From a virus: a stretch of DNA of 32,298 bases. The stretch spans positions 1 through 32,298 of the IMG/VR virus record IMGVR_UViG_3300032116_000836. One strand, 5' to 3'. Positions within the stretch are counted from its first letter, which is position 1. Every line of letters begins with the position of its first letter. Below, piece after piece: positions 23,175-29,714 of the stretch. The position numbers and the translations under genes are program-made. Below the pieces are notes generated by a model, which was given only the letters and a program-made list of their open reading frames with translations, was not told the origin of the DNA and searched no databases.

Positions 23175-24751
23175 AGTAATGGTATGCATCTTTTAGCGAC
23201 TGCCTCAACCACATCAACTGTGACTGCATTGCCGCATTGTTTGTAGCGTTGTGTATTGCTCATTGGCTTGACTTCACCATCGTAGTTTCCGAATGCCGTG
23301 TGTTGATCAGGGAATCCCTGTAAGCGTTCGCATTCAATCGGTGTCAATCTTCGGATGCGGTATCCATCAAATAATCCTTGCGAGTGATGCTTGGGGTCAG
23401 TTAGTGTTGGAATAACATCACGAACCGATTGGTTGTAAAAGTCGAGACCTTTAACTTCTCCTTCAGTTAAGGTATTTTTTCTGACTAATTCGTTTGCTGC
23501 TTCATATTTGTAGTTTGGTTGCACTACCATATTGTCCTTTTGAACTGCGGTAAGTGTGTTTGTGGTTCCGTTTTGATTAGGTTCAAGTTGTTGGCTTGTT
23601 GTTCCGTCTTCGTTGTATCTACCTCGTTGGGCAATAATAATCGGCTCACCAACAAGAGTAGTACCTCCACTTCGGGGGTTGCTTTGATTCGATGCTTTCA
23701 GAGCAAGAGCTCTTGTGACTTCTTTTTGATATTGGGTTTCTTTATTATTGCCGTAAATACCAATACCAATCATCGGCTCAACTACTGCTTGGTTGCAACT
23801 TGTCTCAAGGGTCTGCGCTCGTTGTGACCCTACTCGTCCTCTCCGAGTTTCACTATTTGGATTTGAGAGATTGATGCTATCTCCGACTGTTGCTTCTTCG
23901 TATCCATTGGACGTAGCACTCTTGACCTTTACAATCAAATCACTCTTGCCTTGATTGAGAGCTGGAGCGTGACCATCAGCATCATACACTCGGTCTTGTT
24001 GGTAGGGTTGAGTTCCACCATTAGAATCAAACTTGGTTCCGATTTGCTTAACCTTTGGAAAGTTCTCCTTGATTTTCATTGGGTCAGCAAATGAATGTGC
24101 ATTCAAGCAGGGAGCAATTCCATCATCTCCGTAAATCAAACCCTGCTGACCTCCTGTACCTCGGTCTCCAACTACTTTAATCCGTTGGACATTATCTTTT
24201 CCATTGCCCCCACCGATAGGAAAAACTCCTCTCCAACCTCGCTTGGGGGTTGTAGAATATCCGACAAGGTAAATCCGCTCTCTATTTTGGGGTAGAAACC
24301 ACGATGTATTAAGCAGTTGCCATTCAAGTCGATAGCCCCCAATGTTGGCAAACTCTTGGATGATTGCCGCAAAGTCCTCGCCAGCGTTACTGCTGAATGT
24401 CCCTTTAACATTTTCCCAGATAAAAACTCTTGGTCGGCATTCCCCAATAAGTCGAATTGCTTCAAGGATAAGGCTGCTTCGTTCTCCTCCCATCCCCGCA
24501 CGCTTTCCAGCAAGCGAGAAATCTTGGCAAGGACTTCCAAAGGTGATAAGGTCAATTCGTGGAAGGTCTCCTCCCCGAACATTAGTAACTGATCCGACAT
24601 AAGTAGATTTTGGGAATTTGTGTTTGTAAACTGCGATGGCGTGTTTGTCAATCTCCGAGAAGAAAGAATTGATTTTGAATCCTGCTCGTTCAAAGCCGAG
24701 GTGGAATCCTCCGATACCAGAGAACAGGTCAAGGTGATTGATTTTTTTCAT
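23171..24751 (-). CDS. DNA (cytosine-5-)-methyltransferase with repeat-containing target region
   Basis: 526 aa. The C5-MTase motifs are in order: I DLFSGIGGF (8-16), IV GSPCQ with catalytic Cys 75, VI ENV (113-115), VIII QNRERI (155-160), IX RRLTPIECERLQGFP (467-481), X QCGNAV (505-510). The variable part between VIII and IX is about 290 residues, much longer than in a minimal enzyme, and holds five loose ~40-50-residue repeats (191-411) with a G-x-A/T-x-L core. No restriction endonuclease is adjacent, so it is probably an orphan enzyme that guards phage DNA against host restriction. Coupled on both sides by ATGA. Confidence 0.95.
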   Translation of the reverse strand: MKKINHLDLFSGIGGFHLGFERAGFKINSFFSEIDKHAIAVYKHKFPKSTYVGSVTNVRGGDLPRIDLITFGSPCQDFSLAGKRAGMGGERSSLILEAIRLIGECRPRVFIWENVKGTFSSNAGEDFAAIIQEFANIGGYRLEWQLLNTSWFLPQNRERIYLVGYSTTPKRGWRGVFPIGGGNGKDNVQRIKVVGDRGTGGQQGLIYGDDGIAPCLNAHSFADPMKIKENFPKVKQIGTKFDSNGGTQPYQQDRVYDADGHAPALNQGKSDLIVKVKSATSNGYEEATVGDSINLSNPNSETRRGRVGSQRAQTLETSCNQAVVEPMIGIGIYGNNKETQYQKEVTRALALKASNQSNPRSGGTTLVGEPIIIAQRGRYNEDGTTSQQLEPNQNGTTNTLTAVQKDNMVVQPNYKYEAANELVRKNTLTEGEVKGLDFYNQSVRDVIPTLTDPKHHSQGLFDGYRIRRLTPIECERLQGFPDQHTAFGNYDGEVKPMSNTQRYKQCGNAVTVDVVEAVAKRCIPLL

Positions 24752-24936
24752 AGTTTGTTTTTTGCTCTGCGATCACGTTCCTTCTTGGCTCGGCAGAACT
24801 TGCAATCTGCCCGCTGATAGTACACAACCTCGTTTTTGTTGGTGCGTTTGCAATGAGTGAAATACTTTGCATCTACTACTTCCTTGCAATCCGTGCATTC
24901 ACGGGTCACAAGTTCTTTGAATATGCGAGGTATCAT
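24748..24936 (-). CDS. Small zinc-finger-like protein (62 aa)
   Basis: RECTDCKEVVDAKYFTHCKRTNKNEVVYYQRADCKFCRAKKERDRRAKNKL: two CxxC pairs (CTDC, CKFC) separated by about 30 residues form a probable zinc ribbon, followed by a very basic tail suited to nucleic-acid binding. The wording above is split from one peptide at its Cys motifs. ATGA overlaps join it to the methyltransferase downstream and the 91-aa gene upstream. Confidence 0.7.
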   Translation of the reverse strand: MIPRIFKELVTRECTDCKEVVDAKYFTHCKRTNKNEVVYYQRADCKFCRAKKERDRRAKNKL

Positions 24937-25208
24937 AACTGCTTCTCTATTGCCTTGTACATCTCGTTCACATCGAACGGGAGGTTTGGTTCGTATGGGT
25001 GATGAACAAAGTCCACATCGTAGAACTTACCGTCTGGAGCATCGCAACTGTCAACGTCAACGTGCAGTTCGTATTGCAGCATATCGTCAACGGATTTGAA
25101 TCCTGCCCAGTCAGCGAAGATTTCATTCCAAGTGCGAGGGCCTGCGTCATCTGGGGCGATACCGATTCTATCGGCATAGTCCATTAGAAAGTCACTTGAC
25201 AACCGCAT
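24933..25208 (-). CDS. Hypothetical acidic protein (91 aa)
   Basis: Start chosen at ATG 25208 (MRLSSDFLMDYADRIG), inside the small membrane ORF upstream (25-nt overlap). A very acidic protein with WNEIFADWAGFKSVDDMLQYELHVDVD and a PYEPNLPFDVNEMYKAI end. No family recognised. A longer frame (start at 25277) is open but would read through the membrane ORF. Confidence 0.55.
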   Translation of the reverse strand: MRLSSDFLMDYADRIGIAPDDAGPRTWNEIFADWAGFKSVDDMLQYELHVDVDSCDAPDGKFYDVDFVHHPYEPNLPFDVNEMYKAIEKQL

Positions 25209-25324
25209 AACTGAACGTAAATGATTTGAGGAAGCATAACTACCACGAAGAAGGCAGCCGACAGGATGAGCATCCACGCCAAAGGGACGGTGATGTCAAT
25301 GATGAGGTTTTGGAGTTTGTTCAT
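25184..25324 (-). CDS. Small single-pass membrane protein (46 aa)
   Basis: ATG at 25324, TAA at 25186-25184. MNKLQNLIIDITVPLAWMLILS followed by AAFFVVVMLPQIIYV gives one long hydrophobic helix. It is preceded 3 nt before the start by the TTAAAACCAATC motif found before four other genes. It could be a host-directed membrane peptide; no family recognised. Confidence 0.6.
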   Translation of the reverse strand: MNKLQNLIIDITVPLAWMLILSAAFFVVVMLPQIIYVQLCGCQVTF

Positions 25325-25374
25325 CTTGATTGGTTTTAAGATGCAGTTGTTCGGATGCTGCTCCCCGTGTTTGT

Positions 25375-25605
25375 TTAGTTAAAAGCTGCGAATTGCTTCT
25401 TGGCTCTCTTGATTGCGGCTTCCCACTTTTCACGAGTTTGGTAGCTTGATGAACCACCGTACTCCTTGCGGCAATCTTGCTTGTCGTAACGTGTATGTGT
25501 CTCACCGTTGCTCAACTGAAATGTGTCGCAAGAGAAGTGAATGTAAGGAGCGCCATCGAAGTCAATGTTCTCCTTTGGGTCGGTGTTGATTGTGTAAGTT
25601 TCCAT
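25375..25605 (-). CDS. Hypothetical protein (76 aa)
   Basis: Start at ATG 25605 (METYTINTDPKENIDF), preceded by the CAAAACCAATC motif; upstream in-frame codons are part of that leader. The protein continues DGAPYIHFSCDTFQLSNGETHTRYDKQDC and ends with a basic helical tail (WEAAIKRAKKQFAAFN). Two Cys residues. Function unknown. Confidence 0.65.
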   Translation of the reverse strand: METYTINTDPKENIDFDGAPYIHFSCDTFQLSNGETHTRYDKQDCRKEYGGSSSYQTREKWEAAIKRAKKQFAAFN

Positions 25606-25648
25606 CGTGATTGGTTTTGCTTGTTGTTTGATGTGGTAAAATAACAAC
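25606..25648 (-). promoter_or_regulatory. Conserved leader, copy A (before 76-aa gene)
   Basis: On the minus strand this leader reads GTTGTTATTTTACC-ACATCAAACAA-CAAG-CAAAACCAATC-ACG-ATG. It matches the leader of the 71-aa gene at 29715-29754 over about 40 nt apart from a 2-nt gap and a few changes. The pair is the strongest example of a motif found just before five starts. It may hold a promoter (TTATTTTA resembles a Bacteroidota -7 box only weakly) and/or a translation element. Confidence 0.55.
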
Positions 25649-25674
25649 ATAAAAACCAAACCACCAAATTTTAT

Positions 25675-25818
25675 TTACATTTTTTTTCGCCATTGGGCGT
25701 AACATACTGAAATTCTTTGCTTTTCATCGGGGAACTCCGTGTTCATTACGTCATTTGATACGCATCTTTGAATGAATTTCTCTTGCGTTTCAGCGGGCTT
25801 GGGAACTGGAAGGGGCAT
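25675..25818 (-). CDS. Small conserved phage protein (47 aa)
   Basis: ATG at 25818, overlapping the nuclease gene by 29 nt. MPLPVPKPAETQEKFIQRC continues with MNTEFPDEKQRISVCYAQW. The 'MP.PKP...E....F..RC......EFPD..QR.AVC..QW' pattern is very common in phages as a stand-alone peptide or as a leader fused to head proteases. Function unknown; here it is in the early region rather than beside the protease. Confidence 0.75.
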   Translation of the reverse strand: MPLPVPKPAETQEKFIQRCVSNDVMNTEFPDEKQRISVCYAQWRKKM

Positions 25819-26293
25819 AGTTTATTATTTTGAAGGTTGGTAAAAGCTCAAGGTCACTCAATTCAATCCTTGTAATTACATCAAGACGGCCATCTCTCTG
25901 GTACAACTTGAGGTACGCATCGTCCCTGTGGACGAACACCTCTTCAACTGTCATCTCAATCAGCTCCGCCAACTGCGATCGTGACACCATAACAAACCCA
26001 CCAAGTGAAGCCATCTCAAAGGCAATGTACCCAGCGTGGCCGTAGAGCCATCCTGCGTGGCCTCTGACGTTCTTTAACTCAACCCAGACCTGTTCGTTCT
26101 GCTTCTGCCCTTTGACGTCAACAGAGGTCTCCCCTTGAGGTCTTGTTACCCAGTAGTCAATATGCAACTCAATGTCTTCTTGCCTGCTGCTCTTTCGGCA
26201 GCGGTAACCAAGTGCTTCACAGGCGAGAACAAAACTCTCCTCACCTTGCTTTCCTACCTCTCTGGACTGCGCCCAGCGAGCATCACTCACCAT
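25790..26293 (-). CDS. PD-(D/E)XK nuclease-like protein
   Basis: 167 aa from ATG 26293 (MVSDARWAQSREVGKQGEESF); a longer frame from 26320 runs into the gene upstream. Motifs: Glu 18-19 in KQGEES, Asp 46 in HIDYWV, SVDVKGQK (Asp 59, Lys 61), VWVELKNVRGHAGWLYG (Glu 72, Lys 74). This order, with the WVELK signature, is that of PD-(D/E)XK nucleases in phages. It might be a resolvase-like or end-processing enzyme, though RusA is also present. No fusion partner. Confidence 0.65.
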   Translation of the reverse strand: MVSDARWAQSREVGKQGEESFVLACEALGYRCRKSSRQEDIELHIDYWVTRPQGETSVDVKGQKQNEQVWVELKNVRGHAGWLYGHAGYIAFEMASLGGFVMVSRSQLAELIEMTVEEVFVHRDDAYLKLYQRDGRLDVITRIELSDLELLPTFKIINYAPSSSQAR

Positions 26294-26684
26294 AGGTGTC
26301 GTATAAATTCTGGAGGTCACGAATCCACCCTGCCCATAATTTAGGGGAGCAGGTGCAAGGCACTACCATCTTGTGCTGAAAAGTCCGTGCGTGAATGCGG
26401 GCAATCTCCTCCCGCTCAATGGCGGTCAACTTGTGTTTGCCCAAGACGGTACCGAGGAACGTGTACTCCGACTGCTCCAAGCAATGCGGCTGCTTGATGG
26501 GGAATAATTTGTTCAGCTTCTCTTTGCGGGCATCGCAACCACAGTCAACCCCCGTAACCTCGGAGAACCATTCAACTGCTGCTTTAATCCCTGTTGCTTC
26601 CGTGATGCTTTCAATCACGTCTCCCGCCCCTTTGGGCTTTCTTCCACGCCTCGTAGTCGGCTTGGATGTTGGTTCTGATTTCAT
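26283..26684 (-). CDS. Conserved phage protein, function unknown (133 aa)
   Basis: Basic, disordered N-terminus (MKSEPTSKPTTRRGRKPKGAG), then DVIESITEATGIKAAVEWFSEVTGVDCGCDARKEKLNKLFP, where the GVDCGCDxRKEKLN block is one I recognise from Bacteroidota phage ORFs of unknown function. A further CTCSP motif lies near the C-terminus. The cysteines could bind metal. Its first 74 nt overlap the sigma-like gene in another frame. Confidence 0.75.
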   Translation of the reverse strand: MKSEPTSKPTTRRGRKPKGAGDVIESITEATGIKAAVEWFSEVTGVDCGCDARKEKLNKLFPIKQPHCLEQSEYTFLGTVLGKHKLTAIEREEIARIHARTFQHKMVVPCTCSPKLWAGWIRDLQNLYDTYGE

Positions 26685-27126
26685 TTTTTGCTTGTTTTAA
26701 TGTGTTGCGGATTGAGTCCCGAGAGATGCCGATAGAGCGGTTCATTTCGCTGATGCTCATCTCTTGGTTGATTTCTAAAATCATACGGTCGTACCATCGG
26801 ATGACCTCCACTTGGTCTTTGACGGAGTTGAGGAGCTGCTCGTAGGCCACGTCCTCCTCATAGTTGTACTCGTTCTCGGGTTGGCGGAGCCATTCGTCCA
26901 ACTCGTACATATCCCCGAAGTTCAGCTTGTGCAGGTTCTCCTTCTGCTTCTGGAGTTTGATGCAGAGGTTGATGCAAGAGCGGTACACAAAAAAAAAGTT
27001 CACCTCTCCGTTTTGGATAAAGTGAACCTTCCCTTCCTCGGCCAGTTGTAAAAGGCGGATGAATACCTCCTGCACCACGTCCTCGGCTACCTCCACGCCA
27101 ACGTATCCCTTGGTGAAGTTTACCAA
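26611..27126 (-). CDS. Sigma-70-family-like protein
   Basis: 171 aa from a TTG at 27126. Residues 14-28 (AEDVVQEVFIRLLQL) match sigma region 2 (the -10 recognition helix area). The C-terminal part, MILEINQEMSISEMNRSIGISRDSIRNTLKQAKNEI, is a region 4-type helix-turn-helix. This may direct transcription of a gene class in the phage. No ATG is available: the open frame continues upstream through DLISQFYAKKRKVL, which looks like authentic sigma N-terminus, so the true start is uncertain and could be a rare codon near 27170. Confidence 0.65.
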   Translation of the reverse strand: MVNFTKGYVGVEVAEDVVQEVFIRLLQLAEEGKVHFIQNGEVNFFFVYRSCINLCIKLQKQKENLHKLNFGDMYELDEWLRQPENEYNYEEDVAYEQLLNSVKDQVEVIRWYDRMILEINQEMSISEMNRSIGISRDSIRNTLKQAKNEIRTNIQADYEAWKKAQRGGRRD

Positions 27127-27158
27127 GACCTTACGCTTTTTGGCGTAGAACTGCGATA

Positions 27159-27554
27159 TTAAATCATTTGCTTTAATCGCTCTAATTTTAGGCGTAAATG
27201 TAGCACTTCCTCCTGTAACATAACCACTTCAGTAGTTTTCTCCGCCAAACGCTGCTGCATCTGGGTGCGTTCTTTCACCAAAGTTTCCACGTCCAAGGTG
27301 TCAACGTACTGCTCCGAGTTGATGATTGACTGCGCCACTTGGTAGCACCTCCAGTATTCGGCATCCTTGCGGAACTCGAGGTTCATATAGTGAATGATTG
27401 TGGCGTGGGTTCTGCCCATTTGCTTCGCCAAGTCCACCAATTTGTACCGCTTTCGGAATGAATGCGTGAATGCCGTTCGTACTCGCACGTTTGCAAGAGT
27501 CCGTCTTCCGTCATCTTTGTGATCAACGAGTACGCAAAAATCTTTATAGTTCAT
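27159..27554 (-). CDS. DNA-binding protein with DnaA-C-like helix-turn-helix
   Basis: 131 aa from ATG 27554 (MNYKDFCVLVDHKDDGRR). Residues ~22-60 (VRVRTAFTHSFRKRYKLVDLAKQMGRTHATIIHY) look like the DnaA domain IV helix-turn-helix, whose signature is '..R...M...R......IG...GRDHSTV.HA'. The C-terminal half is a coiled coil (VKERTQMQQRLAEKTTEVVMLQEEV). No AAA ATPase domain is present, so it is not DnaA itself; it could bind DnaA-box-like sites at an origin or as a regulator. 11-nt overlap with the gene upstream. Confidence 0.65.
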   Translation of the reverse strand: MNYKDFCVLVDHKDDGRRTLANVRVRTAFTHSFRKRYKLVDLAKQMGRTHATIIHYMNLEFRKDAEYWRCYQVAQSIINSEQYVDTLDVETLVKERTQMQQRLAEKTTEVVMLQEEVLHLRLKLERLKQMI

Positions 27555-27801
27555 ATTTGGTTTGTAGTTCAAGTTCAAGTTGCAAGACCTTCTGTTCGAG
27601 TGCCTGCTTCTCGACCGACATCTGATAGAATTTCATTGATATTTCGTTGTGGAATTGGCGGTACTGTTCGATGGTTCGGGAGGCGTCAAAGACATTCGTG
27701 AAGTGTTGTATCTCGTTATGGCCGTGTGTCTCCAGAATCCATTGGGCAGTTGTGCCGAGGTCGATGACCTTCTGCTGGAGGAAGAACTCAAACGGCAACA
27801 C
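27544..27801 (-). CDS. Small coiled-coil protein (85 aa)
   Basis: MLPFEFFLQQKVIDLGTTAQW, then a helical body ending in heptad-like SVEKQALEQKVLQLELELQTKYEL. It starts 14 nt inside the helicase gene and overlaps the DnaA-C-like gene. Both it and its downstream neighbour end in coiled coils, so they may associate. No family recognised. Confidence 0.65.
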   Translation of the reverse strand: MLPFEFFLQQKVIDLGTTAQWILETHGHNEIQHFTNVFDASRTIEQYRQFHNEISMKFYQMSVEKQALEQKVLQLELELQTKYEL

Positions 27802-28690
27802 AATTCAACAAGTTTTGTCCGTCAATAGTGAATCCGACATTGCCCATCATCGATGTCAGCACGATCGGGTTGTCGTATGGCGTGATGCGTCCTCCCGTCT
27901 CCGTCTCCTTGACCTTGCGAATGTGGATGTGCGTATGCTTCCAGTCGGTAGGGTGACCCGAGTACCTGTGAATCACGACTACACAGTCAGAGCGGTTGCC
28001 CCACTTTCCCCCGTGTTCAATGTCTGCGATGTTTACAGGCATCGGCAGGCGGGCGTACTCGTGCTTGTCGTGGTGTACTTTACGCATTGCCTCGGTAACT
28101 GGGTGGGTGGATAGAATCAAGGTGACTTTCTCCTTGTGGGAGAACACCCGAAAGGCACTTGCCACCTCGTAGTGGTACTCGTGCATCGAGGTCTTGCCCA
28201 AGACGCTTTGGTCGGTGCGGAGGGAGTTGTACGGGTCAATGAATCCTCCAGTATATGGCCACTCGTTCAGAACCTCGTTGAAGATATTTAGCAGCTCGAA
28301 TGCTGATAGTATTTTATTCGGATTGATGAACTTGAAGTATTCGTCAATGAAGCAAAGGTCGGAGTGCATCCGTGCCTCTGGGATGAGGTTGATGGGCTTG
28401 GCGTGGAGGAACTCAATCAGCTTTCTTTGGATACTGTGAACCTCGTTCTCTGCCGTGTAGCAGAGCCACTTCTTCCCGTGGGTGATTGACTGCATCAGCA
28501 TCAAGTAAAACATAGTATGCGTCTTGCCTACGTTGGCGTGACCCGTGCAGACGATGAACTCTCCCTCCTTGAATCGCAGGAACTCGTCTATCTTCTCGTT
28601 ACCGATTCTCCCCATATCGAAGTAAGAACCTTTTTGTGCCCGTTCGAGATACGGGCTTGTGTCCATAATGGACATAATATCTGGATGCAT
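27788..28690 (-). CDS. RecA/DnaB-like ATPase, probable replicative helicase
   Basis: 300 aa from ATG 28690 (MHPDIMSIMDTSPYLERAQ); the frame stays open across the tRNA-like element upstream, which is not coding. Walker A: CTGHANVGKT (residues 48-57). Walker B: TGGFIDPYNSL (147-157). Sensor-like LILSTHPV (191-198), a WGNRSDCVVVIHR strand (230-242) and HIHIRKVKETETGG (254-267) match DnaB-like phage helicases of Bacteroidota phages. An N-terminal primase-binding domain is missing. It is the only replisome ATPase in the window. Confidence 0.8.
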   Translation of the reverse strand: MHPDIMSIMDTSPYLERAQKGSYFDMGRIGNEKIDEFLRFKEGEFIVCTGHANVGKTHTMFYLMLMQSITHGKKWLCYTAENEVHSIQRKLIEFLHAKPINLIPEARMHSDLCFIDEYFKFINPNKILSAFELLNIFNEVLNEWPYTGGFIDPYNSLRTDQSVLGKTSMHEYHYEVASAFRVFSHKEKVTLILSTHPVTEAMRKVHHDKHEYARLPMPVNIADIEHGGKWGNRSDCVVVIHRYSGHPTDWKHTHIHIRKVKETETGGRITPYDNPIVLTSMMGNVGFTIDGQNLLNCVAV

Positions 28691-28716
28691 AAGATTGGTT
28701 TTGTGCAAATAAACAA
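28691..28716 (-). promoter_or_regulatory. CCAATC leader of the helicase gene
   Basis: Minus-strand leader TATTTGC-ACAAAACCAATC-TT before the ATG at 28690. It shares CAAAACCAATC with the leaders of the genes starting at 25324, 25605 and 29303, and nearly with 29714. Because the preceding sequence is the 3' end of the tRNA-like element, it may also mark the mRNA 5' end produced by processing at that element. Confidence 0.45.
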
Positions 28717-28741
28717 AATAAATTCCAGATGCGGGAATTTT

Positions 28742-28804
28742 TGCGGTCGGGGCTGGACTCGAACCAGCATTGCCAAAGCAACAGTTGTACTGCAACACCC
28801 GACC
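28742..28804 (-). tRNA. Miniature tRNA-like element (61-63 nt, non-canonical)
   Basis: On the minus strand, GGTCGGG (28804-28798) and CCCGACC (28751-28745) form a perfect 7-bp acceptor stem. GCTGG-TTCGAGT-CCAGC is a perfect 5-bp T-arm with a canonical 7-nt loop. GCA follows (discriminator G, then CA, not a full CCA). Only 29 nt lie between the acceptor strand and T-arm, versus about 40 usually; they can form two small hairpins, GTTG-CAGTA-CAAC and TTGC-TTTG-GCAA, but no 7-nt anticodon loop is evident. So it may be a degenerate tRNA, an att-like remnant or a tRNA mimic. The anticodon cannot be assigned. Confidence 0.5.
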
Positions 28805-28809
28805 AAGGT

Positions 28810-28830
28810 GGGGAGGTGCATCACTACCCC
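28810..28830 (-). other. Stem-loop next to the tRNA-like element
   Basis: GGGG-A-GGTG-CAT-CACT-A-CCCC, a 9-bp imperfect hairpin with one A-A mismatch and one G-T pair, 5 nt upstream of the tRNA-like 5' end and 23 nt past the SSB-like stop. No T-run follows on the minus strand, so it is not a clear intrinsic terminator. It could be a processing or stability element. Confidence 0.5.
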
Positions 28831-28853
28831 CCCAGAGTCACCACCAAAACCAA

Positions 28854-29303
28854 TCAGAAAGGTGACTCTTCTACTGCTTGGCGAATTGCCATATGCGCTT
28901 CTTGCTTTACCTCTTTCTTCTCCAGCCAAGCGTTGAAGCGTTCTGCGAGATCGAGGATGTTATCCGTAGGAATTGACTTGCCTGCTGCTGCGTGAGCTGC
29001 TGAAAGTTCAACCGCTGCCTTGAGGGCAACTTGACGGACGATAGATGCGGTACGTTCTGCATCATTAGCACGAGGTGCGCCTGTTGGTCGGTTCCAGTTA
29101 CCACCTCCAGCACGCTCGACCTTAATCGTACCACGCTCGTTTATGGTGCAGTTGATGTCCTCGCCTACTTGATGCGGGGCATCTTGGCTTTTGCCGAACA
29201 GGGTTCCGCTTTGACCGTTGTCAAACTGGATTTGAAATTTGTAGAACGTGTTGCCGTCATTAGACACCCACGTTCCATTTGGGGAGATAGATACAATCTT
29301 CAT
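28854..29303 (-). CDS. Single-stranded DNA-binding-like protein
   Basis: 149 aa from ATG 29303 (MKIVSISPNGTWVSNDG), preceded by the CAAAACCAATC leader. N-terminal OB-fold pattern: FYKFQIQFDNGQSGTLFGKSQ, then DINCTINERGTIKVERA. C-terminal half: a Gly/Pro linker (GGGNWNRPTGAP) and RTASIVRQVALKAAVELSAAHA, ILDLAERFNAWL. This layout is typical of SSB-like proteins in Bacteroidota phages. It may be the annealing partner of the RecE-like exonuclease. Confidence 0.75.
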   Translation of the reverse strand: MKIVSISPNGTWVSNDGNTFYKFQIQFDNGQSGTLFGKSQDAPHQVGEDINCTINERGTIKVERAGGGNWNRPTGAPRANDAERTASIVRQVALKAAVELSAAHAAAGKSIPTDNILDLAERFNAWLEKKEVKQEAHMAIRQAVEESPF

Positions 29304-29318
29304 TTTAGATTGGTTTTG

Positions 29319-29343
29319 TAACACCACTCGGAGGCGGGTGTTA
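29319..29343 (-). other. Stem-loop in the leader of the SSB-like gene
   Basis: TAACACC and GGTGTTA form a 7-bp perfect stem around an 11-nt loop; on the minus strand the stem begins in the stop codon of the 52-aa gene and ends 15 nt before the SSB-like ATG. The ACAAAACCAATC motif lies directly after it. No T-run, so more likely a translation or mRNA-end element than a terminator. Confidence 0.5.
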
Positions 29344-29499
29344 GTGCCTTAATTCGTTGAGGAGGGTTTGCTTTAGCACTTCGTTTTCTGCTTCAAGGAA
29401 CTCCATTCGGGAGGCCATTGCTTCTACTCGGTGCTGAAGGTACTCTACCATTTGTGCGGCCGCCTCTTGCGACCAGTTGGTGCGGGTTCCGTATTCCAT
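29341..29499 (-). CDS. Small coiled-coil protein (52 aa)
   Basis: ATG at 29499 sits in a TGATG overlap with the upstream stop. MEYGTRTNWSQEAAAQMVEYL, then HRVEAMASRMEFLEAENEVLKQTLLNEL, a clear leucine-containing heptad pattern. No DNA-binding motif. Function unknown. Confidence 0.65.
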   Translation of the reverse strand: MEYGTRTNWSQEAAAQMVEYLQHRVEAMASRMEFLEAENEVLKQTLLNELRH

Positions 29500-29714
29500 C
29501 ACATTGCAAGTATTACTTGGCAGTTGCCACGGACAAAACGGGTGAAGTCGATGTCTGACAGGTCGGCAGTCCACTTGGGGTTGTCGATTAGTTGGTCAAA
29601 GACCTCTTGATCGTATTCCATCTGGACGGTGACCCGTGTGCGGTCAGATACGAGGGCGTAGTGGTTGGGGAACATCTTGCTCAACGCAACCAGCTTTCTA
29701 ACGTGTGCTTTCAT
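29499..29714 (-). CDS. Hypothetical protein (71 aa)
   Basis: Start ATG 29714, preceded by the GTAAAGCCAATC leader. MKAHVRKLVALSKMFPNHYALV, then MEYDQEVFDQLIDNPKWTADLSDIDFTRFVRGNCQV. No family recognised. TGATG overlap with the coiled-coil gene downstream. Confidence 0.65.
   Translation of the reverse strand: MKAHVRKLVALSKMFPNHYALVSDRTRVTVQMEYDQEVFDQLIDNPKWTADLSDIDFTRFVRGNCQVILAM

Noticed and set aside
24172-24732. 186-codon frame on the minus strand within the methyltransferase
   Set aside because: Out of phase with all canonical C5-MTase motifs in the same DNA; Ser/Leu-rich with no recognisable motif.
28742-28804. Standard tRNA with an assignable anticodon
   Set aside because: The central part is about 11 nt too short and no 7-nt anticodon loop with a 5-bp stem can be formed; TTTGG resembles a tRNA-Pro or -Gln loop only superficially.
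28599-28929. Short frames crossing the tRNA-like element and the helicase start
   Set aside because: They depend on reading through the tRNA-like stem sequences, and the helicase frame accounts for the coding signal below 28690.
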